64,000 bases of DNA, taken from NCBI RefSeq assembly GCF_003234265.2, contig NZ_CP126256.1:3162001-3226000 (forward strand), read 5' to 3'. The stretch comes from Curtobacterium sp. MCSS17_015. Lineage in GTDB: Bacteria > Actinomycetota > Actinomycetes > Actinomycetales > Microbacteriaceae. Positions 44,639-54,038 of this stretch are shown piece by piece (within the stretch, counting starts at the first letter, position 1; the number at the start of each line of letters is the position of its first letter). A program made the translations under genes and the position numbers. Below the pieces are notes generated by a model. It had not been told where the DNA came from, did not search any database, and worked only from the letters and a program-made list of their open reading frames with translations.

Positions 44639-45577
44639 CTACGGGAGCAGGACGATCTTGCCGCGGGTGTGGCGCTCCTCGAGCTCGGCGTAGGCGTCCT
44701 GCACGCGGTCGAGCGGGTAGGTCGCGGCGATCGGGACCTCGATCGAGCCGTCGGCGACCATGTTCGCCAGCGCCGACAGGATCTCCGGGTCGGCGGTGTC
44801 CGCGCTGCCGGAGGCCCTGGCCCCGACCTCGGCCGCAGCGTCGAAGGCGATCACGGTATCGATGCGGTCGGCGGGGATCCCGAGGGTGATGCCGAGGTGC
44901 ACGTACTCCGGGCCGAACGTGTCGATGAGCGCGTCGATGCCGTTCGTGGCGAGTTCGCGGATGCGCTCCTCGACCCCGTCGCCGTACGCGACCGGGCGGG
45001 CCTTCTTCCCGCGCAACCACTCGTGGTTCGCCTCGGAGGCGATCGCGATGACGTCGACGCCCTCGTTCGTCAGCAGCTGCGTGACGAACCCACCCACGCC
45101 ACCGGCAGCACCGGAGACGACGACCGTCTCGCCGGCTCGCGGGTCGACGGCACGGACGGCTGCTGCCGCGGTGGTGGCGATGACGTCGAGACCGCCCGCC
45201 GCCTCCCACGAGAGCAGGCGGGGCTTCGGGACGAGCTGTCCGGCGGGGACGGAGACGTACTCGGCCTGGCTCGAGCGCTCCCACGACCAGCCCAGGACCT
45301 CGTCGCCCTCCTCGAACCCGTCGACGTCCAGGCCGATCGCGGCGACGGTGCCGGCGAGGTCGGTGCCCTGGCCGGACGGCAGTCTCGACGGGTCGTGGTC
45401 GTCCACCACGCCCTGGCGGATCGCGGACTCGCCGGGGTTGACGCCGGCGGCGCGGACCTTCACGAGCACGCGGCCGGGAGCGACGTCGGGGACCGGGACC
45501 TCGGCGACGTGCAGGACGGAGCGGTCGCCCCACTCGTCGAAGCGGACGGCGCGCATGGTGTCAGGGAGAGCAGTCAT
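44639..45577 (-). CDS. NADP-dependent quinone oxidoreductase-like MDR protein
   Basis: 312-residue zinc-free medium-chain reductase. GroES-like part MRAVRFDEWGDRSVL, GVNPGESAIRQG, GQGTDLAGTVAAIG; cofactor motif VVVSGAAGGVGGFVTQLL. Reduces quinones or enones; substrate unknown. It diverges from the shikimate-dehydrogenase-like gene across 90 bases. Confidence 0.87.
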   Translation of the reverse strand: MTALPDTMRAVRFDEWGDRSVLHVAEVPVPDVAPGRVLVKVRAAGVNPGESAIRQGVVDDHDPSRLPSGQGTDLAGTVAAIGLDVDGFEEGDEVLGWSWERSSQAEYVSVPAGQLVPKPRLLSWEAAGGLDVIATTAAAAVRAVDPRAGETVVVSGAAGGVGGFVTQLLTNEGVDVIAIASEANHEWLRGKKARPVAYGDGVEERIRELATNGIDALIDTFGPEYVHLGITLGIPADRIDTVIAFDAAAEVGARASGSADTADPEILSALANMVADGSIEVPIAATYPLDRVQDAYAELEERHTRGKIVLLP

Positions 45578-45667
45578 CCCGCGTCACGGTACGCCAGCGG
45601 GCCGCTCCCCGTCCGGAACGACACCTCATGGACCGCTCCATCAGCGCCCTCGTGGGACACTGACGCC

Positions 45668-46486
45668 ATGCCCATCCTCCACAAGGACATGCAGCTGTGC
45701 ATCTCGCTCGCCGCCCGCCCGAGCAACATCGGCACCCGCTTCCACAACTTCCTCTACGACGAACTCGGACTCGACTTCGTCTACAAGGCGTTCACCACGA
45801 CGGACCTGCCCGGCGCGGTCGCCGGCATCCGTGCGCTCGCCATCCGCGGCTGCTCGGTGTCGATGCCGTTCAAGGAGGACGTGATCCCCCTCGTCGACGA
45901 GCTCGAGGAGTCGGCGCGGGCGATCCGCTCGGTCAACACGATCGTCAACGACGGCGGGGTCCTGACCGCCTCGAACACCGACTACGAGGCCGTCGCGTCC
46001 CTGCTCGACTCGCACGGGGTCGACCGCTCCGCCCGGGTCCTGCTCCGCGGGTCCGGCGGCATGGCGAAGGCGGTCACGGCGGCGTTCCGGGGTGCCGGGT
46101 TCGAGCACCTCACCGTCGTCGCCCGGAACGAGGCGACCGGCAGCGCCCTCGCCGACCAGTACGGGTACGCCTGGGTCGATGCCGAGGACCGTGCCGGCGA
46201 CGCCGACCTGCTCGTCAACGTCACGCCGCTCGGCATGCGCGGCGACGAGGAGACGACGCTGTCCTTCGCACCCGACCGCATCGCGTCAGCGCAGACCGTG
46301 TTCGACGTCGTCGCGTTCCCCGCCGAGACCCCGCTCGTCCGGGCCGGTCGCGAGGCCGGGGCGCACGTCATCACGGGAGCCGAGGTCATCGCCCTCCAGG
46401 CGGCCCGTCAGTTCGAGCGGTACACGGGCGTCGCGCTCACCGCGGACCAGGTCGCCCGGGCGAGCGCCTTCTCGCGCGAGGAGTAG
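45668..46486 (+). CDS. Shikimate 5-dehydrogenase-like protein
   Basis: 272 residues of the AroE fold. Substrate motif LAARPSNIGTRFHNFLYDEL, catalytic Lys in VSMPFKEDV, catalytic Asp in SNTDYEAV, and VNVTPLGMRG. The cofactor loop reads LLRGSGGMAKAV instead of the usual GAGGA(S/A)RA, so it is a diverged paralogue whose substrate may not be shikimate. ATG preceded by a weak GACACT at six bases. Confidence 0.82.
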   Translation: MPILHKDMQLCISLAARPSNIGTRFHNFLYDELGLDFVYKAFTTTDLPGAVAGIRALAIRGCSVSMPFKEDVIPLVDELEESARAIRSVNTIVNDGGVLTASNTDYEAVASLLDSHGVDRSARVLLRGSGGMAKAVTAAFRGAGFEHLTVVARNEATGSALADQYGYAWVDAEDRAGDADLLVNVTPLGMRGDEETTLSFAPDRIASAQTVFDVVAFPAETPLVRAGREAGAHVITGAEVIALQAARQFERYTGVALTADQVARASAFSREE

Positions 46487-46504
46487 CGCGGGGCCGCCTC
46501 GCTC

Positions 46505-46549
46505 AGACGCCGCCATCTCGCACGGACGCCGCGGGATCCGGCGGCGTCT
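46505..46549. terminator. Hairpin between convergent genes
   Basis: AGACGCCGCC (46505-46514) pairs with GGCGGCGTCT (46540-46549). A tighter alternative pairs 46525-46532 with 46541-46548. It lies between the converging shikimate-dehydrogenase-like and SRPBCC genes. Confidence 0.5.
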
Positions 46550-46602
46550 CGCGTAGGGCGCGGCGTCGCACGCACACGGGGGCGTGTCAGCGCTCAGCAG
46601 CG

Positions 46603-47046
46603 TCAGTGGCTGCGCGCGCGCCCCGCGGCGACCCAGCCGAGCCGGCGGGCGGTCTCGCGGTTCCGGAACCAGATGCCCGGCTGGGCGATGAACCCGGGGA
46701 CGAGCGACCCCGGGCCCTCCGCCGGGTTCTCGCGGATCGTGACGCGGCACCCTCGGGGGTGCGGCTCGACCTCGACCTCGACGCGCGCCTCGCCCACCGG
46801 CCAACCCCGAGCCTGGATGACCATGCGGCGGGGCTCGTCGTACTCGAGCACGTGCGTCGTGTCGTTGATCACGAACGGCCAGATGCCGAACGAGTGGTGG
46901 ATCTTCGTGCCGACCGCGGGCCAGCCGGGGTCCTCGCCGCGCATCCGGGAGGCTCCGACCACCCACGTCGGGTAGAGCCAGCCGTCGCGGAGGACGTCGA
47001 AGACCTCTTCCGGCGTGCAGTGGATGATCCGGACGTTCTTCGCCAT
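46603..47046 (-). CDS. SRPBCC-fold (START-like) protein
   Basis: 147 residues of the polyketide-cyclase/Bet v1 hydrophobic-pocket fold: VRIIHCTPEEVFDVLRDGWL, WVVGASRMR, PRRMVIQARGWPVGEARVEVEVEP, GSLVPGFIAQPG. Function unknown. Its ATG follows the stop of the FAD oxidoreductase by one base, so the two are an operon and may act on the same lipid or isoprenoid-like compound. Confidence 0.8.
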   Translation of the reverse strand: MAKNVRIIHCTPEEVFDVLRDGWLYPTWVVGASRMRGEDPGWPAVGTKIHHSFGIWPFVINDTTHVLEYDEPRRMVIQARGWPVGEARVEVEVEPHPRGCRVTIRENPAEGPGSLVPGFIAQPGIWFRNRETARRLGWVAAGRARSH

Positions 47047-47047
47047 G

Positions 47048-48493
47048 TCAGCTCCTCGGTGCCAGGTCGACGTCCACCGGCAGCCCGTAGGTGTGCCGGA
47101 GGGCGCTCTTCGCCGCGTGCCAGCCTGCCATGCCGTGCACCCCCGGACCCGGAGCCGCGGACTGCGAGGCCAGGTACATGCCACCGCCCATCCGCCACGG
47201 GTCACTCGAGAGCACCGGGCGCTTGACCAGCTGCCAGAAGCTCGCGGCACCGGCGGCGATGTCCCCGCCGGAGTAGTTCGGGTTGTACTGCTCCATGTCG
47301 GCGGCGGTCCGGCTGTTCGTCGCGACGATGGTGTCGCGGAAGCCCGGGGCGAACCGTTCGATCTGGCGGATGACGGACTCCTGGTGGTCGACCGTCGAGC
47401 CGGCCGGGACGTGCGCGTACGCCCAGAAGACGTGTCCGCCCTCCGGTGCCCGGCTCGGGTCGACGACGGTCGGTTCGGAGCCCAGGACGTACGGCCGCTC
47501 GGGGTCCTGCCCGCGCGCGACCTGCGCCTCGGCCTCGGCGATGTCGGCGCGGGTGCCGCCGATGTGCACGGTGCCCGCGCGACGGAGCTCGGGGTTCGTC
47601 CACGGCACCGGCTCGGACAGCGCGAAGTCGACCTTCGCCGCCGCGTTGCCGAACCGGAAGCGGCGCAGTGCTCCGCGTTTCGGCGACGGCAGCTGGTTCC
47701 CGGCGATGCTGAGCATGGTGGGGACGCTCGTGTCGAAGAACACCGCCTTGGCCGGTGTCAGGTCCCCGAGCGAGTGGACTTCACGGCCGGTCTCGATCGT
47801 GCCGCCGTGCGCGACGAGGTCGGCGGCGAGCGCGTCGACGATCGCCTGGCTCCCGCCGATCGGCACCGGCCAGCCGCGGGCGTGCGCGTAGACGCCGAGC
47901 GAGAGCGCTGCGGCCGCGGTGGCGAGGGACGGCATGTGCTGGATCGAGTGCGCCGCCACGCCGCTGATCATCGCCGGGGCGACCTCGTCGCGGAAGCGCA
48001 GGTTCCAGGCGCGGGAGCCCTGTTCGAGCGCGCGAAGGCCGAACCGGGCCACGGTCACCGGGTGCCGGGGGACGTGCAGCAGGGCGTCGGTGGCGAAGTC
48101 GGACACCTGGTCGGCGTTCCGGACGAGCGGGGCCATGAGCTGCCGGTACGCCCCGCCGTCGATGCCGAGGCTGTCCGCGGTGCGCTCGAGGTCCTGGTAC
48201 GCGATGCCCGCCCGGCCGTTGTCGAGCGGGTGGCCGTACTGGACCTCGGGCAGTCGGAGCTCGATGCGCTGCTCCATGCCGAAGGCGCGGAAGAACTCGG
48301 ACTGCAGTGCCATCGGGTGCACGGCCGAGCAAACGTCGTGCAGGTGACCCGGGAGGGTCAACTCCTTCGTCCGGGCACCACCACCGATGGTGTCGTCCCG
48401 TTCGACCACCTCGACGCTGAGCCCGGCGCGGGCGAGGGTCACCGCCGCGGCCAGCCCGTTCGGTCCGGCTCCGACGACCACCGCATCAACCAT
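47048..48493 (-). CDS. FAD-dependent oxidoreductase, phytoene-desaturase-like
   Basis: 481 residues. N-terminal dinucleotide motif VVVGAGPNGLAAAVTLARAG plus VVERDDTIGGGARTKELTLPG; C-terminal GGGMYLASQSAAPGPGVHGMAG. Belongs to the CrtI/NAD(P)-FAD amine-oxidase superfamily, but no carotenoid genes are nearby, so substrate is unknown. TAGGCT lies seven bases before the ATG (48501-48506). Operon with the SRPBCC gene. Confidence 0.86.
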   Translation of the reverse strand: MVDAVVVGAGPNGLAAAVTLARAGLSVEVVERDDTIGGGARTKELTLPGHLHDVCSAVHPMALQSEFFRAFGMEQRIELRLPEVQYGHPLDNGRAGIAYQDLERTADSLGIDGGAYRQLMAPLVRNADQVSDFATDALLHVPRHPVTVARFGLRALEQGSRAWNLRFRDEVAPAMISGVAAHSIQHMPSLATAAAALSLGVYAHARGWPVPIGGSQAIVDALAADLVAHGGTIETGREVHSLGDLTPAKAVFFDTSVPTMLSIAGNQLPSPKRGALRRFRFGNAAAKVDFALSEPVPWTNPELRRAGTVHIGGTRADIAEAEAQVARGQDPERPYVLGSEPTVVDPSRAPEGGHVFWAYAHVPAGSTVDHQESVIRQIERFAPGFRDTIVATNSRTAADMEQYNPNYSGGDIAAGAASFWQLVKRPVLSSDPWRMGGGMYLASQSAAPGPGVHGMAGWHAAKSALRHTYGLPVDVDLAPRS

Positions 48494-48540
48494 GCGGGTG
48501 AGCCTACGGAGCGGCGGCTGGACGTGGTACCGGCGCCCGA

Positions 48541-49212
48541 TCAGCTCGTGGTGGTGTCCGCCTCGGCCGGGTCCGTGCCGTCGTCCGATCCGTCCGCGTC
48601 CGTCGGGTCGTCGTCACCGACCGGTCGGCCCGTGCCGACGGGGTGCTCGGCGACGAGTGCCGCGAAGTCCTCGTCCAGGAGCTGCTGCACGCGCTCCTCC
48701 CGCCCGACCTCGTAGTCGTCGGCCGGCCGCTGCGCCCATCCGAGTCGTCCGACGACGGTCGTGCCGATGTCGTCCCAGGCCCGGGCCCGAGCGGCGAGCA
48801 CGATGCCGTCCACGAAGTACTGGTCGTCGCGACGGGCGTCGAGCCGCCGGGCGAGTTCCTCGTAGGTCGCCTCGCGCGTCCGGAGCTTGAGGTCGTCGCC
48901 GCGGCGGTAGTCGTGCTGGTGCTGCGACCTCCCGCCCTGCTTGCTCGACCGGACCCGGATCTCGCGCATCCGCTCGGCGTCGGCGCGCTGTTCCTCGGCC
49001 ATCCGGTGGAGTTCCTGGCGGGTGGCGTCGGCGATGAGGGCGTGGTCGAAGTACCCCTGGTCGCGCAGGGCGTTCGTGATGATGCGGTTCGCGACGGCCA
49101 CGGTGACGGCGGCCTTCGCGATGAGGAAGCCCTCGTCCACGGCGCGCTTCAGTTCGACCTGGCTGACGGGTCGGTCGCGCACGTCGGGCTTGCGTCGTCC
49201 GAACAGTGCCAT
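48541..49212 (-). CDS. Hypothetical soluble protein, charged
   Basis: 223 residues, starting MALFGRRKPDVRDRPVSQVE. Residues about 15-110 are helical with a long charged stretch (RQELHRMAEEQRADAERMRE) suggesting a coiled coil; the last 25 residues are almost wholly acidic (DDDPTDADGSDDGTDPAEAD). No catalytic motif recognised. Leaderless start: TATCGT six bases before the ATG. Confidence 0.65.
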   Translation of the reverse strand: MALFGRRKPDVRDRPVSQVELKRAVDEGFLIAKAAVTVAVANRIITNALRDQGYFDHALIADATRQELHRMAEEQRADAERMREIRVRSSKQGGRSQHQHDYRRGDDLKLRTREATYEELARRLDARRDDQYFVDGIVLAARARAWDDIGTTVVGRLGWAQRPADDYEVGREERVQQLLDEDFAALVAEHPVGTGRPVGDDDPTDADGSDDGTDPAEADTTTS

Positions 49213-49273
49213 GCGACGACGATACCGGCGACGGACGACGGTCCGCCCGGAGCCGGGCCCTGACCCGCGTGAA

Positions 49274-49321
49274 GACGGACGGGAGGCCCGTGCCGGTGTC
49301 GCCACGGGCCTCCCGTCCGTC
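49274..49321 (-). terminator. Perfect 19-bp hairpin ending the osmoprotectant operon
   Basis: Arms 49274-49292 and 49303-49321 are exact complements with a 10-base loop, 18 bases after the binding-protein stop. Each arm holds one copy of the recurring GGGAGGCCCG/CGGGCCTCCC 10-mer. Confidence 0.8.
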
Positions 49322-49339
49322 GTGGGTCGCGCAGCGACC

Positions 49340-50359
49340 TCAGGGCTCCGTGATGAAGCCCTCCTCCACCATCCACTCGAACGCGACGTCCGCGGGCTCG
49401 CGCCCCTCGACGTCCACCTGGCGGTTGAGCTCCTGGAGCACCGCATCGGTGAGCTTCGGCGAGATCTGGTCGAAGACCCCCTCGAGCTGCGGGTACTCCT
49501 CGAGCGCCGAGGTCGACAGCACGGGGGCGACGTTGTACGCCGGGAAGAACCCGCGGTCGTCCTCGAGCACGCTCAGCCCGAGGGACTTGATACGGCCGTC
49601 GGTCGTGAAGACCTCGCCGAAGTTGCACGTCCCGCGGTCGGTCGCCGTGTAGACCGTGCCGGTGTCGAGGATGTCGACGTTGTCCTTCGGGATCGCGCCG
49701 TCGCCGGACCCACCCAGCGTCAGCCCGTACTTCTCGAGCATCGGCTTGAAGCCGTCGGCACGGGAGTTGAACTCCGACTCGACGCAGAACGTGCGCTGGT
49801 CGGCGGGCAGCTCCGCGATCTGGGACAGCTTCGTGATGCCGCCGAGGTCCTCGACCGCTTCCTTCCGGACGGCGAACGCGTACGTGTTGTTCATCGGCGC
49901 CGGCGCCAGCCAGGTCAGCCCGTTGCCGGCGTCCTCGTCCTTGACCGCCTGCCACTGCTCGGTCTTGTCCGGGATCCCCTCCTTGTGCCCCATGAAGGTC
50001 AGCCAGGCGGTTCCCGTGTACTCGTACGTCATGTCGGCGTCGTGCGAGGTCATGAGCTGCCGGACGGCCACCGAACCGGGCACGTTCGTCTCGTCGGTGA
50101 CGTCGAAGCCCGCGGCCGAGGCGGCCAGCACGGCGATCTTGCCGAGCACGAGCTGCTCGGTGAAGTTCTTCGACGTGACGGTGAGCGGGGCGTCCTCGGG
50201 CAGGCTGTCGATCTGCTCGATCGTGCCGGGTGCGGCAGCCGGCACGAAGGACGCTGCGGGCTGCAGCCCGCAGCCGGCCAGGAGGCCCGTGGTGACGCCG
50301 GCCAGGGCGGCAGCGGTCAGCAGCCGGCGGGCACGGCGGGTGGTGGGTCGGCGGGTCAT
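49340..50359 (-). CDS. Glycine betaine/osmoprotectant-binding lipoprotein (OpuC type)
   Basis: 339 residues with signal peptide and lipobox GLLAGC. The mature part begins LTVTSKNFTEQLVLGKIAVL, the OpuCC/ProX signature, and contains MTYEYTGTAWLTFMG and CVESEFNSRADGFKPMLEKYG. Binds betaine, choline or a similar compound. Last of the four-gene transporter operon; ATG overlaps the permease stop by four bases. Confidence 0.92.
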   Translation of the reverse strand: MTRRPTTRRARRLLTAAALAGVTTGLLAGCGLQPAASFVPAAAPGTIEQIDSLPEDAPLTVTSKNFTEQLVLGKIAVLAASAAGFDVTDETNVPGSVAVRQLMTSHDADMTYEYTGTAWLTFMGHKEGIPDKTEQWQAVKDEDAGNGLTWLAPAPMNNTYAFAVRKEAVEDLGGITKLSQIAELPADQRTFCVESEFNSRADGFKPMLEKYGLTLGGSGDGAIPKDNVDILDTGTVYTATDRGTCNFGEVFTTDGRIKSLGLSVLEDDRGFFPAYNVAPVLSTSALEEYPQLEGVFDQISPKLTDAVLQELNRQVDVEGREPADVAFEWMVEEGFITEP

Positions 50360-51120
50360 CGGAGTCCCTTCGGTCGGGCGTACGTCTCGACGATGCGGCC
50401 GAGCCAGTCGATCGACAGGGCGAGCAGGGCGATGAGGAGCGCGCCGGCGACGAGCACCTTCGGCAGGAAGAGGTTCACGCCGGTGGTGATGAGCAACCCG
50501 AGGCCGCCGGCACCGATGAACGTGGCGAGGGCGGCGGAACCGACCAGGAGCACGAGCGCGGTGCGGATGCCGGCGAGCATGACGGGTACGGCGAGGGGCA
50601 GTTCGACCTTGAGCAGCACCGCGGCGGCGCTCATGCCCATCCCCCGGCCGGCTTCGACGAGACGGGCATCGACGCTCTCGATGCCGATGATCGTGTTCCG
50701 CAGGACGGGCAGGATCGCGTAGAGCACGAGCGCGACGACCGCGGCCCAGAACGTGAACCCGAGCCAGAAGGCCAGGAGCACGACGAGGCCGACCGCGGGG
50801 GCGGCCTGGCCGAAGTTCGCGACCGCCAGGATCGTGCCGCTCGCTCTCCGCAGCGGGCCGCGCGTGAGGGCGATGCCGAGCGGGATGGCGACGACGAGCA
50901 CGATGATCGTCGACACGACGGTGAGCAGGACGTGCTGCCAGGCCAGGTCGAGCAGCCCGGACGGGTTGAGGGTGCTGCGCTCGGTCGCGCTGAGGTCCGC
51001 GTTCGCGAGCCAGACCGCGAACGCGGCGAGGACGACGAGGATCACCACCGGCTGGATCACCAGCCCGCGCCAGCTGGTCCGCTTCCCGGTCGCCGGGGAG
51101 GCGGTGACGACGTCGCTCAC
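50356..51120 (-). CDS. Osmoprotectant ABC transporter permease
   Basis: 254-residue permease, about six helices, with the coupling stretch VDARLVEAGRGMGMSAAAVLLKVELPLAVP. GTG at 51120 overlaps the ATPase stop (GTGA). Second of two related permeases flanking the ATPase gene. Confidence 0.9.
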   Translation of the reverse strand: MSDVVTASPATGKRTSWRGLVIQPVVILVVLAAFAVWLANADLSATERSTLNPSGLLDLAWQHVLLTVVSTIIVLVVAIPLGIALTRGPLRRASGTILAVANFGQAAPAVGLVVLLAFWLGFTFWAAVVALVLYAILPVLRNTIIGIESVDARLVEAGRGMGMSAAAVLLKVELPLAVPVMLAGIRTALVLLVGSAALATFIGAGGLGLLITTGVNLFLPKVLVAGALLIALLALSIDWLGRIVETYARPKGLR

Positions 51121-52442
51121 CGGTCGTCCCGGCCGTCGGCGGGCACCGCGTCGGTGACGAGCGAGTCGTCGGCGGACCCGGCGGGCTCGTCCCCGAGGTC
51201 GACGGCCGGGCTGCTCGGCATCGTCTGGAGGGGGTTCGTGTTCGTCCCGACGGGGGTGTACGCCTGGTCCTCGGCGGCCGCGGCGCGGGTGCGGGTGATC
51301 GCTTCCATCACCGTCTCGACCGTGATGACGCCCTGGAAGGCGTCCCGGCGACCGGTGACGAGCGCGGCGCCGGCGCTCGAGACGAGCATGGTGTCGAGCG
51401 CGTCGTTGAGGGTCGATGCCTCGGAGACGACGGGCAGACCCGCCTCGATGCCCTCCGGGATCCGGTCCAGGCGCTCGAGCTGGCGGCGCGACGGCCACCC
51501 GATCGGCCGCTGACGCCGGTCGACGACGACGGCGTGCCCGTGGCCGCCGGCCTCGCGCATGCGCTGCAGGACGGCCTCGGTCTGCTCGCCCGGCGAGCAG
51601 GTGACCGCGTCGGCCAGTCCGACCTCGCGGACACGGGTGAGCGTGAGCTGCTTGAGCCCGGCGCCCGACCCGATGAAGTTCTCGACGAACTCGTTCGCGG
51701 GCTCGGCGAGGATCCGCTCCGGGGAGTCGTACTGCACGATGTGCGCGCCCTCGGAGAACACGACGATCCAGTCGCCGAGCTTCACGGCCTCGTCGAAGTC
51801 GTGCGTGACGATGACGATCGTCTTGTGCAGCTCCGCCTGGATCCGGATGAGCTCGTCCTGCAGGCGCTGACGCGTGATCGGGTCGACGGCACCGAAGGGC
51901 TCGTCCATGAGCAGGACGGGCGGGTCGGCGGCCAGGGCACGGGCGACACCGACGCGCTGCTGCTGACCGCCGGAGAGCTCACGGGGGTAACGGTCGCGGT
52001 AGGTGTCGGGGTCGAGCGACACCAGGTCGAGTAGTTCGTCGACGCGGGCGGCGATCTTCTCCTTCGACCAACCGAGCATCTTCGGCACGATCGCGATGTT
52101 CGCCGCGACGGTCATGTGCGGGAAGAGGCCACCGGCCTGGATGACGTAGCCCATCCGGCGGCGCAGCTCGTCGCCGTCGATCTTCGTGACGTCGTCGTCG
52201 CCGACGACGATGCGCCCCTCGGTCGGTTCGATGAGGCGGTTGATCATCTTCAGCGTGGTGGTCTTGCCGCAGCCCGAGGGACCGACGAGCATGACGATCT
52301 TGCCGGCCGGGATCTCGAGCGTGATGCCGTCGACCGCGGGCTTCGCCTGGCCCGGGTACCGCTTCGTCACCTGGTCGAGCAGGATGCTCCGGCCGGTGAC
52401 GTCGGTGTCGGGCGCGGTGGTCGGGGAGTCAGTGCTGGACAC
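51117..52442 (-). CDS. Osmoprotectant ABC transporter ATPase with CBS pair
   Basis: 441 residues. Walker A GPSGCGKT at 54-61, Q-loop YVIQAGGLFPHMT, signature RELSGGQQQRVGVARAL, Walker B VLLMDEPFGAVD and H-loop IVTHDFDEA. The C-terminal 170 residues hold a CBS pair (AVTCSPGEQTEAVLQRM and GVITVETVMEAI), the ionic-strength sensor in OpuA-type systems, then a 50-residue acidic tail. Overlaps the first permease by 14 bases. Confidence 0.93.
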   Translation of the reverse strand: MSSTDSPTTAPDTDVTGRSILLDQVTKRYPGQAKPAVDGITLEIPAGKIVMLVGPSGCGKTTTLKMINRLIEPTEGRIVVGDDDVTKIDGDELRRRMGYVIQAGGLFPHMTVAANIAIVPKMLGWSKEKIAARVDELLDLVSLDPDTYRDRYPRELSGGQQQRVGVARALAADPPVLLMDEPFGAVDPITRQRLQDELIRIQAELHKTIVIVTHDFDEAVKLGDWIVVFSEGAHIVQYDSPERILAEPANEFVENFIGSGAGLKQLTLTRVREVGLADAVTCSPGEQTEAVLQRMREAGGHGHAVVVDRRQRPIGWPSRRQLERLDRIPEGIEAGLPVVSEASTLNDALDTMLVSSAGAALVTGRRDAFQGVITVETVMEAITRTRAAAAEDQAYTPVGTNTNPLQTMPSSPAVDLGDEPAGSADDSLVTDAVPADGRDDR

Positions 52443-53076
52443 GGATACCTCTCGAGGTGGTCAGGCGGCCGAGGCCGAGGAGCAGGAGGTCGAGGACCAG
52501 GGCGAGCAGCACGACGCCCACGGTGCCGACGACCACGGAGTTGAGGGAGTTCGCACCGCCGAGGCGGGAGAGCCCGGAGAAGATGAAGCTGCCGAGCCCG
52601 GGGCCGAGTGCGTACGCCGCCACGGCGGCGACGCCCATCACCATCTGCGCGGAGACCCGCACGCCGGTGAGGATGATCGGCCACGCCATCGGCAGTTCGA
52701 CCTGCACGAGGGTGCGGAAGCGGCTCATCCCGATGCCCCGGGCCGACTCGACGACGGCGGGCGGGATCTCGTTCAGCCCGACGACCGCGTTGCGGAGGAT
52801 CGGCAGCGCGGCGAAGAACGTCACGGTGACGACGGACGGCACGACGCCGAACCCGAGCGGCACGAGCAACAGGCCGATCACGGCGAACGAGGGCAGGGTG
52901 AGCCCGATCGTGGACACCTCGTTCGCGGCGGACCGCAGACCGGGGATCCGGTAGACGAGCGCCGCGAGGACCACGGCGATGACGGTCGCGAGCACGACGC
53001 ACTGGACCACCAGCGAGAAGTGCTGCCAGGACGAGAACCAGATCTGGTCCCATCGCTCGGCGATGTACTGGAACAC
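52429..53076 (-). CDS. Osmoprotectant ABC transporter permease
   Basis: 215-residue permease, five to six helices, EAA-like region PPAVVESARGIGMSRFRTLVQVELPMAWP. First gene of the operon, overlapping the ATPase by 14 bases. The 206-base stretch upstream (53077-53282) has no gene and should contain the operon promoter; I could not single out a box. Confidence 0.9.
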   Translation of the reverse strand: MFQYIAERWDQIWFSSWQHFSLVVQCVVLATVIAVVLAALVYRIPGLRSAANEVSTIGLTLPSFAVIGLLLVPLGFGVVPSVVTVTFFAALPILRNAVVGLNEIPPAVVESARGIGMSRFRTLVQVELPMAWPIILTGVRVSAQMVMGVAAVAAYALGPGLGSFIFSGLSRLGGANSLNSVVVGTVGVVLLALVLDLLLLGLGRLTTSRGIRVQH

Positions 53077-53282
53077 CGGTTCTCCGCTCCCTCCGGTCGG
53101 CAGTTCGACCCACGGAACGGGGCACGAACGGCCCCAAGCTACGCAGGTCCCCGACGTCCGGCCGACTGCGGGACAACCGTTCCCGGGTGAACACCCATCG
53201 AACGTGCGATGAGAACCCCTGATGAGAGCAGAGCTGTACCGGGCACCCTGGGAGAACGGTAACGATCAGGAGGGATCGTCGG

Positions 53283-53924
53283 CTACAGGCCCGATCCGCG
53301 CCCCGTGACCTTCTCGCGCACGGCGCACATCCGCTCGACGACCCGGTCCGACTCCTGCACCGCGACCCGCTCGGCCGTGAGCAGCAACCCGGCGACCTGC
53401 TCCGCGGTCCGTCCACCGCTGTCGTTCCACCGGGTCAGGTCCCGCACGCGGGCCATCCGGACGTCGGGAGCGGGGCACCAGGTCACCGGGGACCCTTCGG
53501 ACACGGCGAGCGCGTGCCAGACGAGGTCGAGGGAGCGCTGCACCGGCTGTGCGTGCACCGCGTGTGGACCACCGGCAGCGTCGACCACGGCGCCGACCAG
53601 GCACGCCCCGACGAGGGGCCGGCCGGTGACCTCGGTGGCGGCGGCGCTCGAGGCGGTCCGGGTCCGTCCGCGGTCGTCGAGGTAGGCGAACCAGGCGTGC
53701 TGGATCCACCCGCGCTCCACGACGGCTCGTGCGTCCGAGAGCACGCGCTGCAGGTCGGCGAGTTCGGCCTGGTCCGCCTCGAGACGCCGCAGGTGGGCTG
53801 CGGTGCGTCGTGCGGCGAGGTGGTCGAGCGCCCGCCGGACCCGGCTGCGCCGGTCGGGGACGGGACGACGGGAGGGAGCGGCGTCGGTGGCGACGTCGTG
53901 CTGGACGCGGAACTCGAGGGTCAT
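53283..53924 (-). CDS. DUF6197-like hypothetical protein
   Basis: 213 residues. N-terminal helical region (about 25-65), then RGWIQHAWFAYLDDRGR and, near the C-terminus, VRDLTRWNDSGGRTAEQVAGLLLTAERVA, which resemble the DUF6197 group found in actinobacteria. No catalytic assignment. GGAGGGG lies just before the ATG, so this gene has an ordinary leader. Confidence 0.6.
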   Translation of the reverse strand: MTLEFRVQHDVATDAAPSRRPVPDRRSRVRRALDHLAARRTAAHLRRLEADQAELADLQRVLSDARAVVERGWIQHAWFAYLDDRGRTRTASSAAATEVTGRPLVGACLVGAVVDAAGGPHAVHAQPVQRSLDLVWHALAVSEGSPVTWCPAPDVRMARVRDLTRWNDSGGRTAEQVAGLLLTAERVAVQESDRVVERMCAVREKVTGRGSGL

Positions 53925-54038
53925 GAGGGCCCCTCCCGATCTTCACGTGCACGGATGGTGTGGGGAGACGGTAACCCCGGGCTCCCGGTGGCGGTAGCCC
54001 CCGTCGTCCCGTCGTGCGCGAAGCGGAGGACCGCTCGC

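Noticed and set aside
47048..48493. Carotenoid phytoene desaturase (crtI)
   Set aside because: Only superfamily motifs match and no crtB/crtE or other carotenoid gene is adjacent, so it is left as a general FAD oxidoreductase.
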